Origin: Lingula anatina
Taxonomy: Eukaryota > Brachiopoda > Lingulata > Lingulida > Lingulidae
Assembly (NCBI RefSeq): GCF_001039355.2
Contig: NW_019773803.1
Span: 276,236 to 340,235 of the forward strand
Direction: 5' to 3'
Length of the DNA stretch: 64,000 nucleotides
Below are positions 1 through 11,900 of the stretch, in pieces. The position numbers were made by a program, and so were the translations under genes. A model generated the notes under the pieces. The model was not told the origin of the DNA, made no database searches, and worked only from the letters and a program-made list of their open reading frames with translations. Each line of letters opens with the position of its first letter. Position 1 is the stretch's first letter.

Positions 1-2594
1 GGGGGGGGGGGGGGGGGGGGCAATTATGTAGGGGAGTAACGGTGTGCCTACATCAGCAATTTTAAAGGGGATGTATCGTTGCGGGGATCTATCAGTGTGG
101 GGTTGTATCGAAGTGCATAATACAAAAATTTTCTAAGGGGGATTATTGGTGCGGGGGAGTATCGACATGACCCTGGAAAAAAATCTAATGATCAAAATCT
201 AATGATAGTACAGTCCCTAATAAACATATAGGGTGGAAATTTTTGTCCAAATAAATACCCGTACATGTACGGAAATTAGGTACCAGAGAGTGCCCCCCCC
301 CCCCCATTTTGGAAGGCAGGTTTACAATTTTTGAGGTTGTTCACAGTAGGCTTGACTATTAAGCTTTGTGGTTAAGGTCCTGCTTTATACATGTATAATA
401 TACACATATGATATTATACATTTTTTACACGGATCAACAGTTCAACTTCTGTAGACTTCGTTTTAGAAGACATTTTTACTAGTAACTATATAGAAAAGCA
501 CTCTGAGAGCCCAGACCTCCACCAAGGCAGCAAATTTTGATTATTATTGATTATTGATTGATAATTGACCCAGATCACCACCAAAAACCAATCATCTGTT
601 CTTTGGCCCACTTCTGAAAGTTCCTGAAAATTTCATCAAAATCGGTCCATAACTTTTTGAGTTATGTTGATGGCAGACAGACAGAAAGACAAACAAACAA
701 TCAGGGGTGAAAACATAAACTCCTTGGCAGAGCAAATAAGATATGTCTGAATCACTTCTCTGTGTTGTGAGTGTAAATTTGCCATTGATTTCTATGTCAT
801 GTGGGAAGCCATATGGAGGGGTGCATTGTACTTGCACAATAAAACAGGTTTACATGTAAACTTTGCTTTATACTTAGCATTGTGTCTTACTTTGTCTATA
901 ATTATGTTCCAATCTATAATATCATTCCATTCTACAATATTTTAAGATTGGACAGAAATTTCTATACGGTTGTTATTTCCATTCTGTTCTACAATTTAGA
1001 ACTCGAGAGTAGATGTGATTAAAATCCTTCTCTTATGAAATTCCAAATGTGTAAAAAAAAAATTAAAAAAAAAAAAAAACATCATGAGTGAAACCAGCAT
1101 ATGATGTTCTACTACAAGATTCATGGTTCCATTGTGTTATACAAAATATATCCATTATTATTTTACCAATAGGCCTACAAATTCAAAACATCTTGAAGAA
1201 AAGGGTATCAGTGGCATCACACCATTCACCCCACAGTCTCTGAAAAATCACTCATTGACATACATAGGAACCTGAATTATAAGGCAATTGCGACTCCCCA
1301 CTCATGGCTTAAAATGGTTATTGGTCTGTTAATTTCTGCTGTCTAATCTTACAGAACAAATGATATTTTGTTAAAAAAAATTGGGGGTCCTAAATCACCC
1401 TAACAGTGAAAGTGTTGCAAAATATGCTGTTACGTTTAGGTTAACTGTGCCTAACATCACGATTAACCTGTTACACCTATTAATTACTATTTTTATTATA
1501 TATTTCAAAATTGTAATTTAATTACTATTATTTTATAATTCTTTGCCAGCTGAGAAATAAGCCAGGTATAAGAAAGATTGCAGAATAAAAATGGGCTAAT
1601 GGAAAGGAATGGATCAACTGCTCCCAGATTATTGCACTCCTCCCTCCTCTAGCCCCAAATTGACCTCTCTAATGCCGGATGTCACCATATCAGAATACAT
1701 ACAGTATACCTGCAGTATATATTCAGCAAAGCTGTCAAATGTACCGATACAGCAGGAAATAACAATGACAGTTCATCAATTTTGATGTAATATTACATAA
1801 AGCCTGGTTATTCAGAAATTGTAACTGGCACAAGGCTTCAGCCCCATGGGGATTCAAAAACACCTTGAAAATACCAATGTGTGAAAAATGAAAATTCAGA
1901 AAAAGCTACGTAACTGCAAGAGAAATGGTCCAATAAAGCTACTATTCCGACTTGACCTGTCTGCAAGTGCTATGTATCACTCCAGTATGTTTGGGGACAA
2001 TAAGCCGCATGCTTTTTCATATATTGCATTATAGTGCAAGTGCAGTGCTGACATTGATGGGCAAGGTGAAGGAAATAAATAAATAAAAACTAGAATAACT
2101 TCAATTTTTTAATGGAAGTGAGCAATCTTTAGCTCTCTCATAATGAAGTTTTAACCATTCAATTTGTTTACAACTGATCCTTTTTTGTATCATATGCTGT
2201 TTAATTGGCATGTATGTTGATTAATTTCACAATTGCTTCATGCAGCATGAAAACTTCACGAAATTAAATATGGGATCTGGCTTTGTAAAATCATTTATCC
2301 GTCGTTTTAAGATTATTTAACTAACTCTTTCCTACATGCAATTTAACTAATAAAGAAAACAGAAAAGAAATCCACGTTTTCAGTTGAAGTATCACTATAA
2401 CTTAAATAAATATCTTTGACCACCAAGAGATGAAAAAATAACCTTCTACCTGCATTATAATGCAATTGAACTTATTCAAAGTCACTTAAATCAAAGTCTT
2501 CTGAGTTTAAAAAGAAATAAAACATGAAAAAAGCCAGGCCATTTGTTTTAAGGGAACAATAATTCTTTTTCATGTCCATATTCATTTTGAAAAA
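1..2594. other. Intergenic/3' flank of GGNBP2, no gene seen
   Basis: Bases 1-20 are a G run, which may be a sequencing or contig-end artefact. About 20-180 repeats a 'ggggatgtatcg'-like phrase several times. A C run lies near 293-305 and A runs near 1050-1080. An interspersed repeat is listed separately at 492-740. I found no open reading frame with splice sites or family similarity. The part nearest 2594 is presumably the 3' untranslated region of GGNBP2; I could not pick its polyadenylation signal with confidence. Confidence 0.5.
492..740. repeat. Interspersed repeat, copy 1 (CTCC-GCCAAGG ends)
   Basis: A stretch of about 245 bp begins near 'gcactctgagagcccagacc', passes through 'gattattattgattattgat' and 'gatcaccaccaaaaacc', and ends near 'aacataaactccttggcag'. 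A close copy lies at 32239-32462 and a much diverged relative near 35850-36150. The ends read like a short inverted pair (GACCTC-GCCAAGG against CCTTGGCGGAGG, clearer in the second copy), so it may be a non-autonomous DNA element. Class not established. Confidence 0.6.
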
Positions 2595-5500
2595 TCAGTT
2601 GATAGAGAGATTGTTAAGGGAAGCTGGTGGAGATGCAGAGCTGCTTGCTTTGCCCACATCTGTGCAGATTCCTGAACCACGACCACGTTCTTGCATATGT
2701 GTGAACTCCTGGCGAAGGCGTTCACGTAGCTGTTGACGTTGGATTTCCAGCAGTTTCTGATTGGCTTTAAATCTCTGTATCTCCTCTTCTGAAATGGCCT
2801 CATCTTCTCCTTCCGAGGAACAAGAGGCTTGCTGTCAAAATTAATGCAGTTTGTTAGGATTGAAGCATATATATGAAGTGACATAAATGTTTGTAAGAAT
2901 TCTTTTCAATCAATCTCATATCTGAAGCCTTAAAAATGAAATGTGCAATGTGCTTATATATCTATAAATTGCTGTTAAGAAAAAACATGAGAGGGTCTCA
3001 CACAAAAGCTGGTGGCCTCCCATTTTTATTTCACAAATTAAGTCCATTAAGTGACAACATCAAAATAAAAGTAAGAACTGTTCCCATATCACTTCACATA
3101 CAATTTAAAATGGAAGCTTATACACCTATATTCTTTTGATACACAGATATTCATGGGAATACATCATTAGTGTAAGTTATTACAAATCTACATTTCTGAA
3201 CAACTACAAAAAGTACAACAGTATTAGCCCCCTTTCTGACAATTACAAGGACTGGAAGGATCCAAATAGGAATTTAAGTTTTCTGTAAAATCCTTTTTAA
3301 AAGATATAACTACATGAATATCTGTAAACATAAAATTTAAACTCTATACTCACATCCAACATATCTTGTAGACTGAGAGTTAAGCCTGATGGTTGTTGCT
3401 GGTCACTGTTAAAAGTTCCAAGTCCATCATTGGTGCACTAGAAAAAAAATCAATTATTTTCAACAAGCCATCTGTAATTGACAAATCTACACTGCCATAC
3501 CAGCAACCAAATAAATAGGTGATGACATATTTCAGCCTAATTGTTAAGAAATAATCCTGTAAAACAAATGCAGAATAAGGTTACAAAACAGAATAATGAA
3601 ACAAAAAGCAAAGCTGTACAACGTATACACCAAGAGGTAAATAATGACGCACGAAATAGATTTGTATATTTTGATGCAATTTTTTATGTCCAGATGCTAA
3701 TTTTCTTTTCTTTTGGATCAGTGATATGGTTAGAATTATTGTGCTTTGGTGTCGATTTGAGAATATCATTGTGCAATAATAAAAGTCACAACTTCTGCAC
3801 AGTGCACATCTTGCCTTGTACATGTACCAGTGCAGCATACGTGATAATAAAATTTCATGTGTGTAATTATGCTGCCTATTTACTTATTTATGTAACTGTC
3901 TTGCTTATTTATTTGTGTAACAGTGTAGTTAGTTTCAATTAGTGTACCTTGTTTGTAAAGGTGTAGGCTATATGAATAAAGAAATTTGTATAGCAGCAAA
4001 TGCTGTTTTGTTTTGATTTCAAAATTCGTGAGCATGTAACATAACAGTTACAGTCTTTGTGTTTCAATCATATTGACAAATTACTGACCCAAAGCTGGGA
4101 TAATTTGGCAAGGTAACCTCACTTAAGTTAATTATTGTATAGTTAAACAATATAATCACCACCAATTCTTAATTACATATTATAGGTAACATGAACTTTC
4201 AGAAAATAAAACTAGCAAAGGGCTTCAGACACATGGCATTTCAAAGTCAGACAGTGAAAATGCCAATGTGGAAAAATGAAAATAATTATCCAATAAAATC
4301 ACTATTTGAACTTGGCCAGCAAGCACTGCAGTCAGTTTGAGGATAATAAGTTTTCCAAGATTTGTGTTTATAGTGCAAAGTGAGCAGACAACAGACAGAC
4401 ACAGGTGAGGGCTATATGTACAGACACACCATGTCTGTACATAACAAGATAAATAATAAATTTGAAAGTAACAGTAGTTCCCCTTGCAGGAAAATGAAGC
4501 ACTTAGACTCCGTTCACATGAAAAATATATTTTCTAAAAATCTATTTTCTATTCGAGGTATCTTGTGATCACTCCCGAGCGCAGCTGAGAATTAATTACA
4601 GCTTTGGAAGTAACTGGCTCGCGCTGTCAGTAATTACACCGCGGGGTATTCAGGGCACAGACCGTGATCACAAGATACCGCGAATAGAAAATAAATTTTT
4701 AGAAAATAGATTTTTCATGTGAACGAAGCCTTATAGGTCAAATAGGTTTAATGAAATTCTGATTATGATAAATTTTTTATCAATGCACCACTAAAGCATG
4801 TTTAAGGCATGATGAAGCTGTACTTGCTAATTTGACAAGGAATGTTTCCAATGCATTCAAATGTCAACCTTAGTATGCACCAGCAGCAAATCAAGTAAAA
4901 CTGAAAACACACTAAAAAAGATGCCCATGTAAATTGGTCAGATGACCAAAGTCAACAAAATGACGAAAATCCTTTAAAGCATGTCTTGTCCCCAAAAGAT
5001 AACTTTACTCTTATCCATAAAATGAACATCTCATGATCTGCATTGTGAAAAACTGTCAAACTCTACATTAAACTAGAGGATCAGAGAGGCAATACTGCCT
5101 CTGGGTATTGTACCACCAGCTGGAGTACGGGCATTCATATGGAAAACAAAAGAAAAGAGACACTACTCCAATATTGTGCTTGACAAGCTATACAAAATGC
5201 AGTAAATGAGTTCTCAGTTTTTTTTGTTAAAAATTACAATTTATAACAAAATCATGGGGAAAAGTAAAAGGTCAAATCCAAAGTTTTGAAGTGCAGTTCA
5301 TTTCAAGAAGTAGGTCAAAGGTCAAATTCAAGGTCATAGGGAGACTGTCAATATATTAGTTCCTATTCAAGTTCAGTAGTATCTATGGACATATCTGTGC
5401 TAGTTTTGAAGATATAAGGAACAAAAATTTTGCAAAGTCCAGTTCATGATGAAAAGTACGTCAAAGGTCAATTTTAAAGGTACATACGAACCGAGCATCG

Positions 5501-8500
5501 GTGGAGCGTGGATTCCCAGTAACACATGTAAACCACTTCTACTAGTTTCTTATACAATCCAAATAAATTCGACATGCCAAGGGATAAACTGAATAGATCA
5601 CTCAATCAGTCATAAAAGAGGTTTAGACTGCTCCTTTCTTTAAATTTTTGGTTGTAAATTTAACCTACTTTCGTGACCTACTTTTCTGCCCCATTGACAT
5701 ACAGCATAGAATGCTAGCAGAAAAATCCGTTCAAACATCATTTTCAGGTAAAATTAAACAATGCCTTTTGGTAATTCTCCTAGTTATACTACTTGAAACT
5801 ATATGCTGGCATTTGGTTGGTTTTTGTGACAAAAAATTGACTTTGTATGCATCTTTAAGGTCACAGTTTGATTGCCAGTATATGACTTCCTGTTCGGGTT
5901 CAATGGTAACAATGGGCGTATCTCTTGGAGAAATAAGGGACGGAAAAATTGCAAATTCAGCTCATGGTGAAAAGTAGGCCAAAGATCAATTTCAAGGTTA
6001 CAGTAAGATTGCCAGTATATGACTTCCTACTCAAATTCAATAGTAACTATGGGCATATCTCTGCCAGTTTTGTAGATATAAAGGACAGAAAAGTTGCAAA
6101 GTTCAGTTCATGGTGAAAAGTTGGTCAAAGGTCAATTTCAAGGTCACAGTTAGATTGCCAGTATATGAGTTCCTATTCAAGTTCAATAGTAACTTTGGGT
6201 GTATCTCTGATAATTTTGGAGTTATTTCACATTTTATTTTCATCACTGAATATTGCAATGTTGTACTCTTTGATACAGCATAACTCGTAAAACCTATGGG
6301 AAAAAAAAAAAAAAACAGACACCATCTTCAGTGTTGCGCTTAATCAGCTCTATAAAATGCATATAACAAGAGGCCTCTAGCATTTACAGTTCCAGAATTA
6401 GAGAGAGTTTTCAGTTTTGGCATTTAATGGCTGCTTCTCTTGTAAAAATGCACCCACTGACCTCCAACTCAAAAAGATGAAAGATGACCCTAAGTGTAAC
6501 ATCTGCCCATAATATTATACGTTAGGTCTGTGTAGTTTATGTAAATTGGCACAAATAATTTTTTTTAAGAGAAAAATTCCAATTTTTAGAAAATTTTGGC
6601 CTATTTGGCCTATTTTGAAATCTCCACATGACTTTCGGTCAGACATCTATAGTAATTTTTCCCATGATTTGGGAGATATTTAGTTTTTAATTTTGTAAAT
6701 TTTGGACAAGGGTGCATTGCAATGAGTGCCACACCTAGACCCAACACTGACAAAGCCCAAAATTTACATGAATTGAGTTGAGATATGTGACCTTAATCCA
6801 AGAAATGGGGACACACTCACAGGCCCTTGTAGTCTAGGAGGAAATATGGCAGCTTCATGAGACAGGCTGGGACGAAAACCGGTACAATAATTGCATGCAG
6901 TCATTTAGAATAAATGAACATTTCTCACCTTCCATGTCCCTCTCATGTTACAATCTGTGTCCCCACAATCAAAATGCCTCGCACAACTTGCAGAGTTTGG
7001 ACAGTGACAGCCCTCACCTACAGAAACGAACAAAAAAGATTTTTAGAATGACAACAGTGATTGATTTCCCTTCCCCATATTTATATGAACTACTGCCCCA
7101 GCTTAAAATTTGTTAATTTTTATCCGCACAGAAACTAAAACTCCTCACTCTAGAAAGTGCATATTGTCCACAAATGACATTCTGCTATTAAATAATAGAG
7201 AATGCCACACTGTAATGGAATATAACTAGCCCTTTCAGACCCGAGAGATTCAGACTTTGCTAGCCTTGATGGAAAATCACTACACAGATCAAAAGTTTTT
7301 ATACAAAATTAACATTGAAAGCTAACAACCACCATATAGTGCAAAAAGCTTACTTCACAGCCATGACAGCTGGATATTTTAGGACTTATTCAATTCACTT
7401 AATAAAATTTGCATTACCATCATGCTCTAGCTCCCCACTACCGCAGACTACAACATCAGATCCTTCTCTGGAACTTGGGGTGCTACAACTGTCGCAAACT
7501 TCATGGTCTGATGAATAGCCATAATCACTACGTGTACACTTGTCATCACAGCCACAAAGAACAGGAACACTTCTGGGACTTAAAGGCGGGGGCTCAAATT
7601 GGTAGTCACCACTGGCTAGGTATTTGGTGCATGTTCGCTGCTGCTTTTTCTCTCCCGTCATACAGTTCTGATCTCCACATGAACAAGGTGGTTCTTCTGA
7701 TTTGTTTGTAGTTGTCATGTGAAGCTTTGTGTTTGAAGAACATTCACATATGGTGCAATTCTCACGGTTTGAATTTTCATCACACTAGAAAATCAAATAA
7801 GCAGAAATTTAAGCTAATCAACTCCATTTACAAGAATGTAGAAAAGTTCCCCTTAAAACAGAGAATACTCTCAATAATTTCATGTCTGCTTTACAAGCAA
7901 TATCTTTTTTGCTTGTAATTTACTGGATATTTAAATTAGTTAATGTTTAAACTGCTTTTATCGTCAATAACAATCACATATATGGAAATCTAATCCTTTA
8001 TTATGTGTAACAAAAACTCCAGTCTGGTTTGGGAAGAAGCATTTTAAAGGACAATAAAAGAAGGGAAATCAAAGTTTTGAGCCGTGTCCTATTACATTTT
8101 ATTTTTAAAGGCATATCCTAAGTTTCTGATAACAAACCCCCACCTGACAATTCTCTTTGTTGCTGATTCCCTTATTAGTCTTCTTTTTCTTCTTCTTCTG
8201 TCTCTTATGCTCTTTCTTGATCTCTTTAGCTTGTTCTTCCTCCAATAACTCCTGGCACATAAGCTCAAGATTGGTGATACCTTGTTTTCTTTCAAGAGCA
8301 ACCTAACAGAGAAATCAAGCTTTGCCTAATATGGTTCATTTCAAATATTGGATTTAATTTGTGATAACTGGCCAAATTAACAAGAATATATGAGAAACAT
8401 ATAATGCAGACAAATCAGTATTTTCAGAAAAATACTTTCTATAGGAAATGTCAGATGGAGTATTTTTGTTAAGGACAAGAGCAATTATATAACAAGTTGA

Positions 8501-8877
8501 AGAAAATCACACAGAGAATAGATGAAAAATGACAATCAACTTGAACAAATTTTAATTACATATAAAATAGGAAAACTACCTCAAAATTTTTCTTTAGTGC
8601 ATCAACACCCAAGTAAAACAAAATCTGCCAGGTCTGTTCTTCTGCCTTTAACTTTTGTGAAATTCTATGCAGGCGCTCATAAAGGTGTATTCCAAGGCAG
8701 GTCAATACCTCCTCCTGTGCAATGTCAAGTGTTTTGGCATGTCTTTCTCGTCGACTGGAAGGGCAAACAATTTTGCACTTTTTTCTCTCTTGCATGTTTA
8801 TATGAATGGGGAATCAAACAGTTTGGAGATGAAACTATCCATGAAAATCCCAAGTATGGTTGAAATATTAATTAAAA

Positions 8878-8935
<58 letters not shown>

Positions 8936-11900
8936 TTTGCATATTCAATTTCAGCTCAACTCAACTAAATTTTTATAAGTATGCAAATATAATGCAAAGC
9001 AAATAATATACTTTTTACCTTCCTGCCAACTCTGGTTCTGCTCTCCCAATGAGGTGGGCAATGAAGTCTGTTTCACACAACACATGAAGATGCCTCTCCT
9101 GTGGGCAGCACCTCAATCCTTCATACAGCGCAGGGCAGAAGCCCTTCTCAGATGTACTGTCTCCAACCAGAATTGAATATGCACGGAGCACTTTGGACTT
9201 ACATTCTGAACAGAACCTGTAATAAGTAGATAAATTTCATATCAATTCTGTAATAACTTTACAGCCCAACAAAACTTACCAAAACAAACATACATCAAAT
9301 ATAACAGGGTACTCTGAAGTACTAAATAATTGTACCAATAATCAAAACCCAAATGGGGATAATCATTCTACTAGTACAATTTTTCAGCATTTCAGAGTAC
9401 CTACTTAAAATTTTTCTCATCACCTGAACAGTTAGATGGCCAAATAAAACCACATCAAAATAAGTGCTTGTTTAAATGTTCACTTCCAGTGGTCACAATG
9501 ATTGAGTAGTGAATAAATAAAGATGTGAAATTTTTCATTTTCACAAGAAAAATACCAGAAAAACACATTTTCCTGGGGTAAATGAGAATTTTCCCATACA
9601 TACCAATGGTAAATGAATCCATTCCATCACTCAAAGTTAGTTCATGTTTTTTATAAGAGTATAGTTTTTGTAAAAAACCCTTATTGTACATTGAGAATAT
9701 GACTGTCGATGCACAATCTTGGGATATCCAGTGAATTTTGGATGACCTATTTTAAAGCCACGGGAAGACAAAGACAACAGAACAAGAAGAAAATAGAGAT
9801 TCTGACAGGGGATACTGCCTTCTGGTGCTGTACCACCAGGGGGAATAAACGCATTTAAGTTTCTAGGGTTGGATGAATGTGGTGGCAGTAAATAAATTAA
9901 ATAAATTTACCACAATGTGGTCCTTGAAAATAAAATCTTTGCCAACTGAAAATATGTCTTACTTATATCTCTAAAATATAGCATTTTATGTCACCTTTCT
10001 TTTATAATACTACAAAAAAGGCAATTTATTTCAAAGGGAAAGGTTCCAGCATTGCATTTAGCAAGCTCTACAAAATGTAACAAACAAGAGGTCTCTAGTA
10101 TTCATAATTCCATTGATTAGAGAGAGTTTTCAGTTTTGGCATATAATGGCTGCTTCTCCCATTAAATGCACCCAATGAACATCAAAGAATACGCCAAGTG
10201 TAACTCCTCACCATAATCTGAAAGCTTAGGTCTATGTAGTTTATTAAAGATCATCACTGACAATTTTTTAAGAAATTTGATATTTATCACAAAATAATGG
10301 AAAATAATAGGTCAAATTCAAGGTCTTATTATGAATGTCAATGTGTGACTGGTGGTACAATGATGGTGGAGCAGGATCTGGGACCTCTACAACAACTAGG
10401 AAAAGAAAACAGAAAATTAACACATTGGAATTCAAAATCCCAAAGAAACTATGAATATAATGAGGGTGGCATGAAATCAAGTTGCCCCTAGAATTAATTG
10501 ACCAGAAACTACCCAACTATCCGCCAAGTCTGTGAATCAGATAATTTTATGTTGATTGGCTTATTTCCATTATAAGAAGTGTGAATGCACCGTAGTTAAT
10601 CAAATTTGAATTTCAAAGAGCAAAAATTATATATTCCAATTCTAAGCATCTAATGTGTGAACTGACATAAACTATTACTTGTTTAGGTCTCAAATGGACA
10701 TAAGATTCCACCTGACAATGCCAATTCCAATGGTTTGCACAGTAACTGGCAAGACTTTGAAGGCCTAATTGCAAGCATGGATTTTGTATAACTTACAAAA
10801 ATGCCATTTTAGTAGTATTAGGCAAATAATGACAGTTTTATGTGTTGTTTACTATGTATTTATTGTGTGATTTTTAATTTAAAATGAAAAGTTGTCACTG
10901 CTCAAGTTTAATATTTAAAATGATCTCACTGGCTTTAAAGTAAATACGACTTTGAAGACTGATCTCTCTTACCTGTGCTTTCTGAGATATACATCTAGAG
11001 TATCCATTAAGCTTTCAGTGTCTATAAGAACAACTTCTTCCCTGCATTCTTGTGATAGCAAATCCCATGTGTCCATCCAACTGCAAATATGTAAAATACA
11101 AGTAAACTCTTATGTTACTTTACGTTGAATGCTATGTGGTTTGCTTCCAGAGTTCATGAACACTATATAAATTCATCCCAAAATGTTGTCAACCATGACA
11201 TTTCATGAACACTGTATAAAGTAATCCCAAAATGTTGTCAACCATGAAATTATGTCAATTCCATACAACAAGTGCAAATGATAGGTCTTTATAGGTTCAT
11301 TCATATAGTTTGAAACCAGCTAAGGCAAAGCAGTACATGTTTTAAAAGGAACAATTGCCAGTTATATACTTGAAAGGTTATTATTAAAATATTATTTGAA
11401 TTATGTTATTTGTAAATAAGATATTGGCAGTTTCATTACTCACGCTGTTGGTTTAGATTTGTGTGTATCCAAGGAATGTAGTTGGCACCTCTTGTTTTTC
11501 TTGCTCTTTGGGATGGACTCCATCATTGAAGTCAGCTTGGACCTGATTGGGTTTAAACTTTCGTTAATCCGAGTTAAAGGTTAAGGTAACACTTGCATAG
11601 CCCTAACACTCACCAATAAAGCCAAATGCTTAAACTGACTTAAACTGGCAGAGTAAAACAGGGTTGCTTTGAATTGTTTTAGATGACAAATTAAAACCAT
11701 TTGGAGAAAGTAGGGTTTAAAATTAGTGATTTGGCTAAGTGAAAAAAAATTCCTTGTACTTACCCAGTTTAAGATAAGATTTGAAATGTACGTGCCACTT
11801 TGTCACAAGCATTAGCATTTGTAATAATGTATATTTCACCATATGTATATATATATGGCATATATACATATGCTGACATATGTAATGTCAGAATCAAAGC

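Noticed and set aside
5648-5977. 109-codon plus-strand open frame in the GGNBP2 intron
   Set aside because: It runs through the degenerate tandem repeat; no similarity or splice context.
7395-7718. Cys-rich minus-strand frame considered as a separate small cysteine-rich protein
   Set aside because: It continues upstream in frame to a good acceptor and joins neighbouring GGNBP2 exons; it is exon 9 of that gene.
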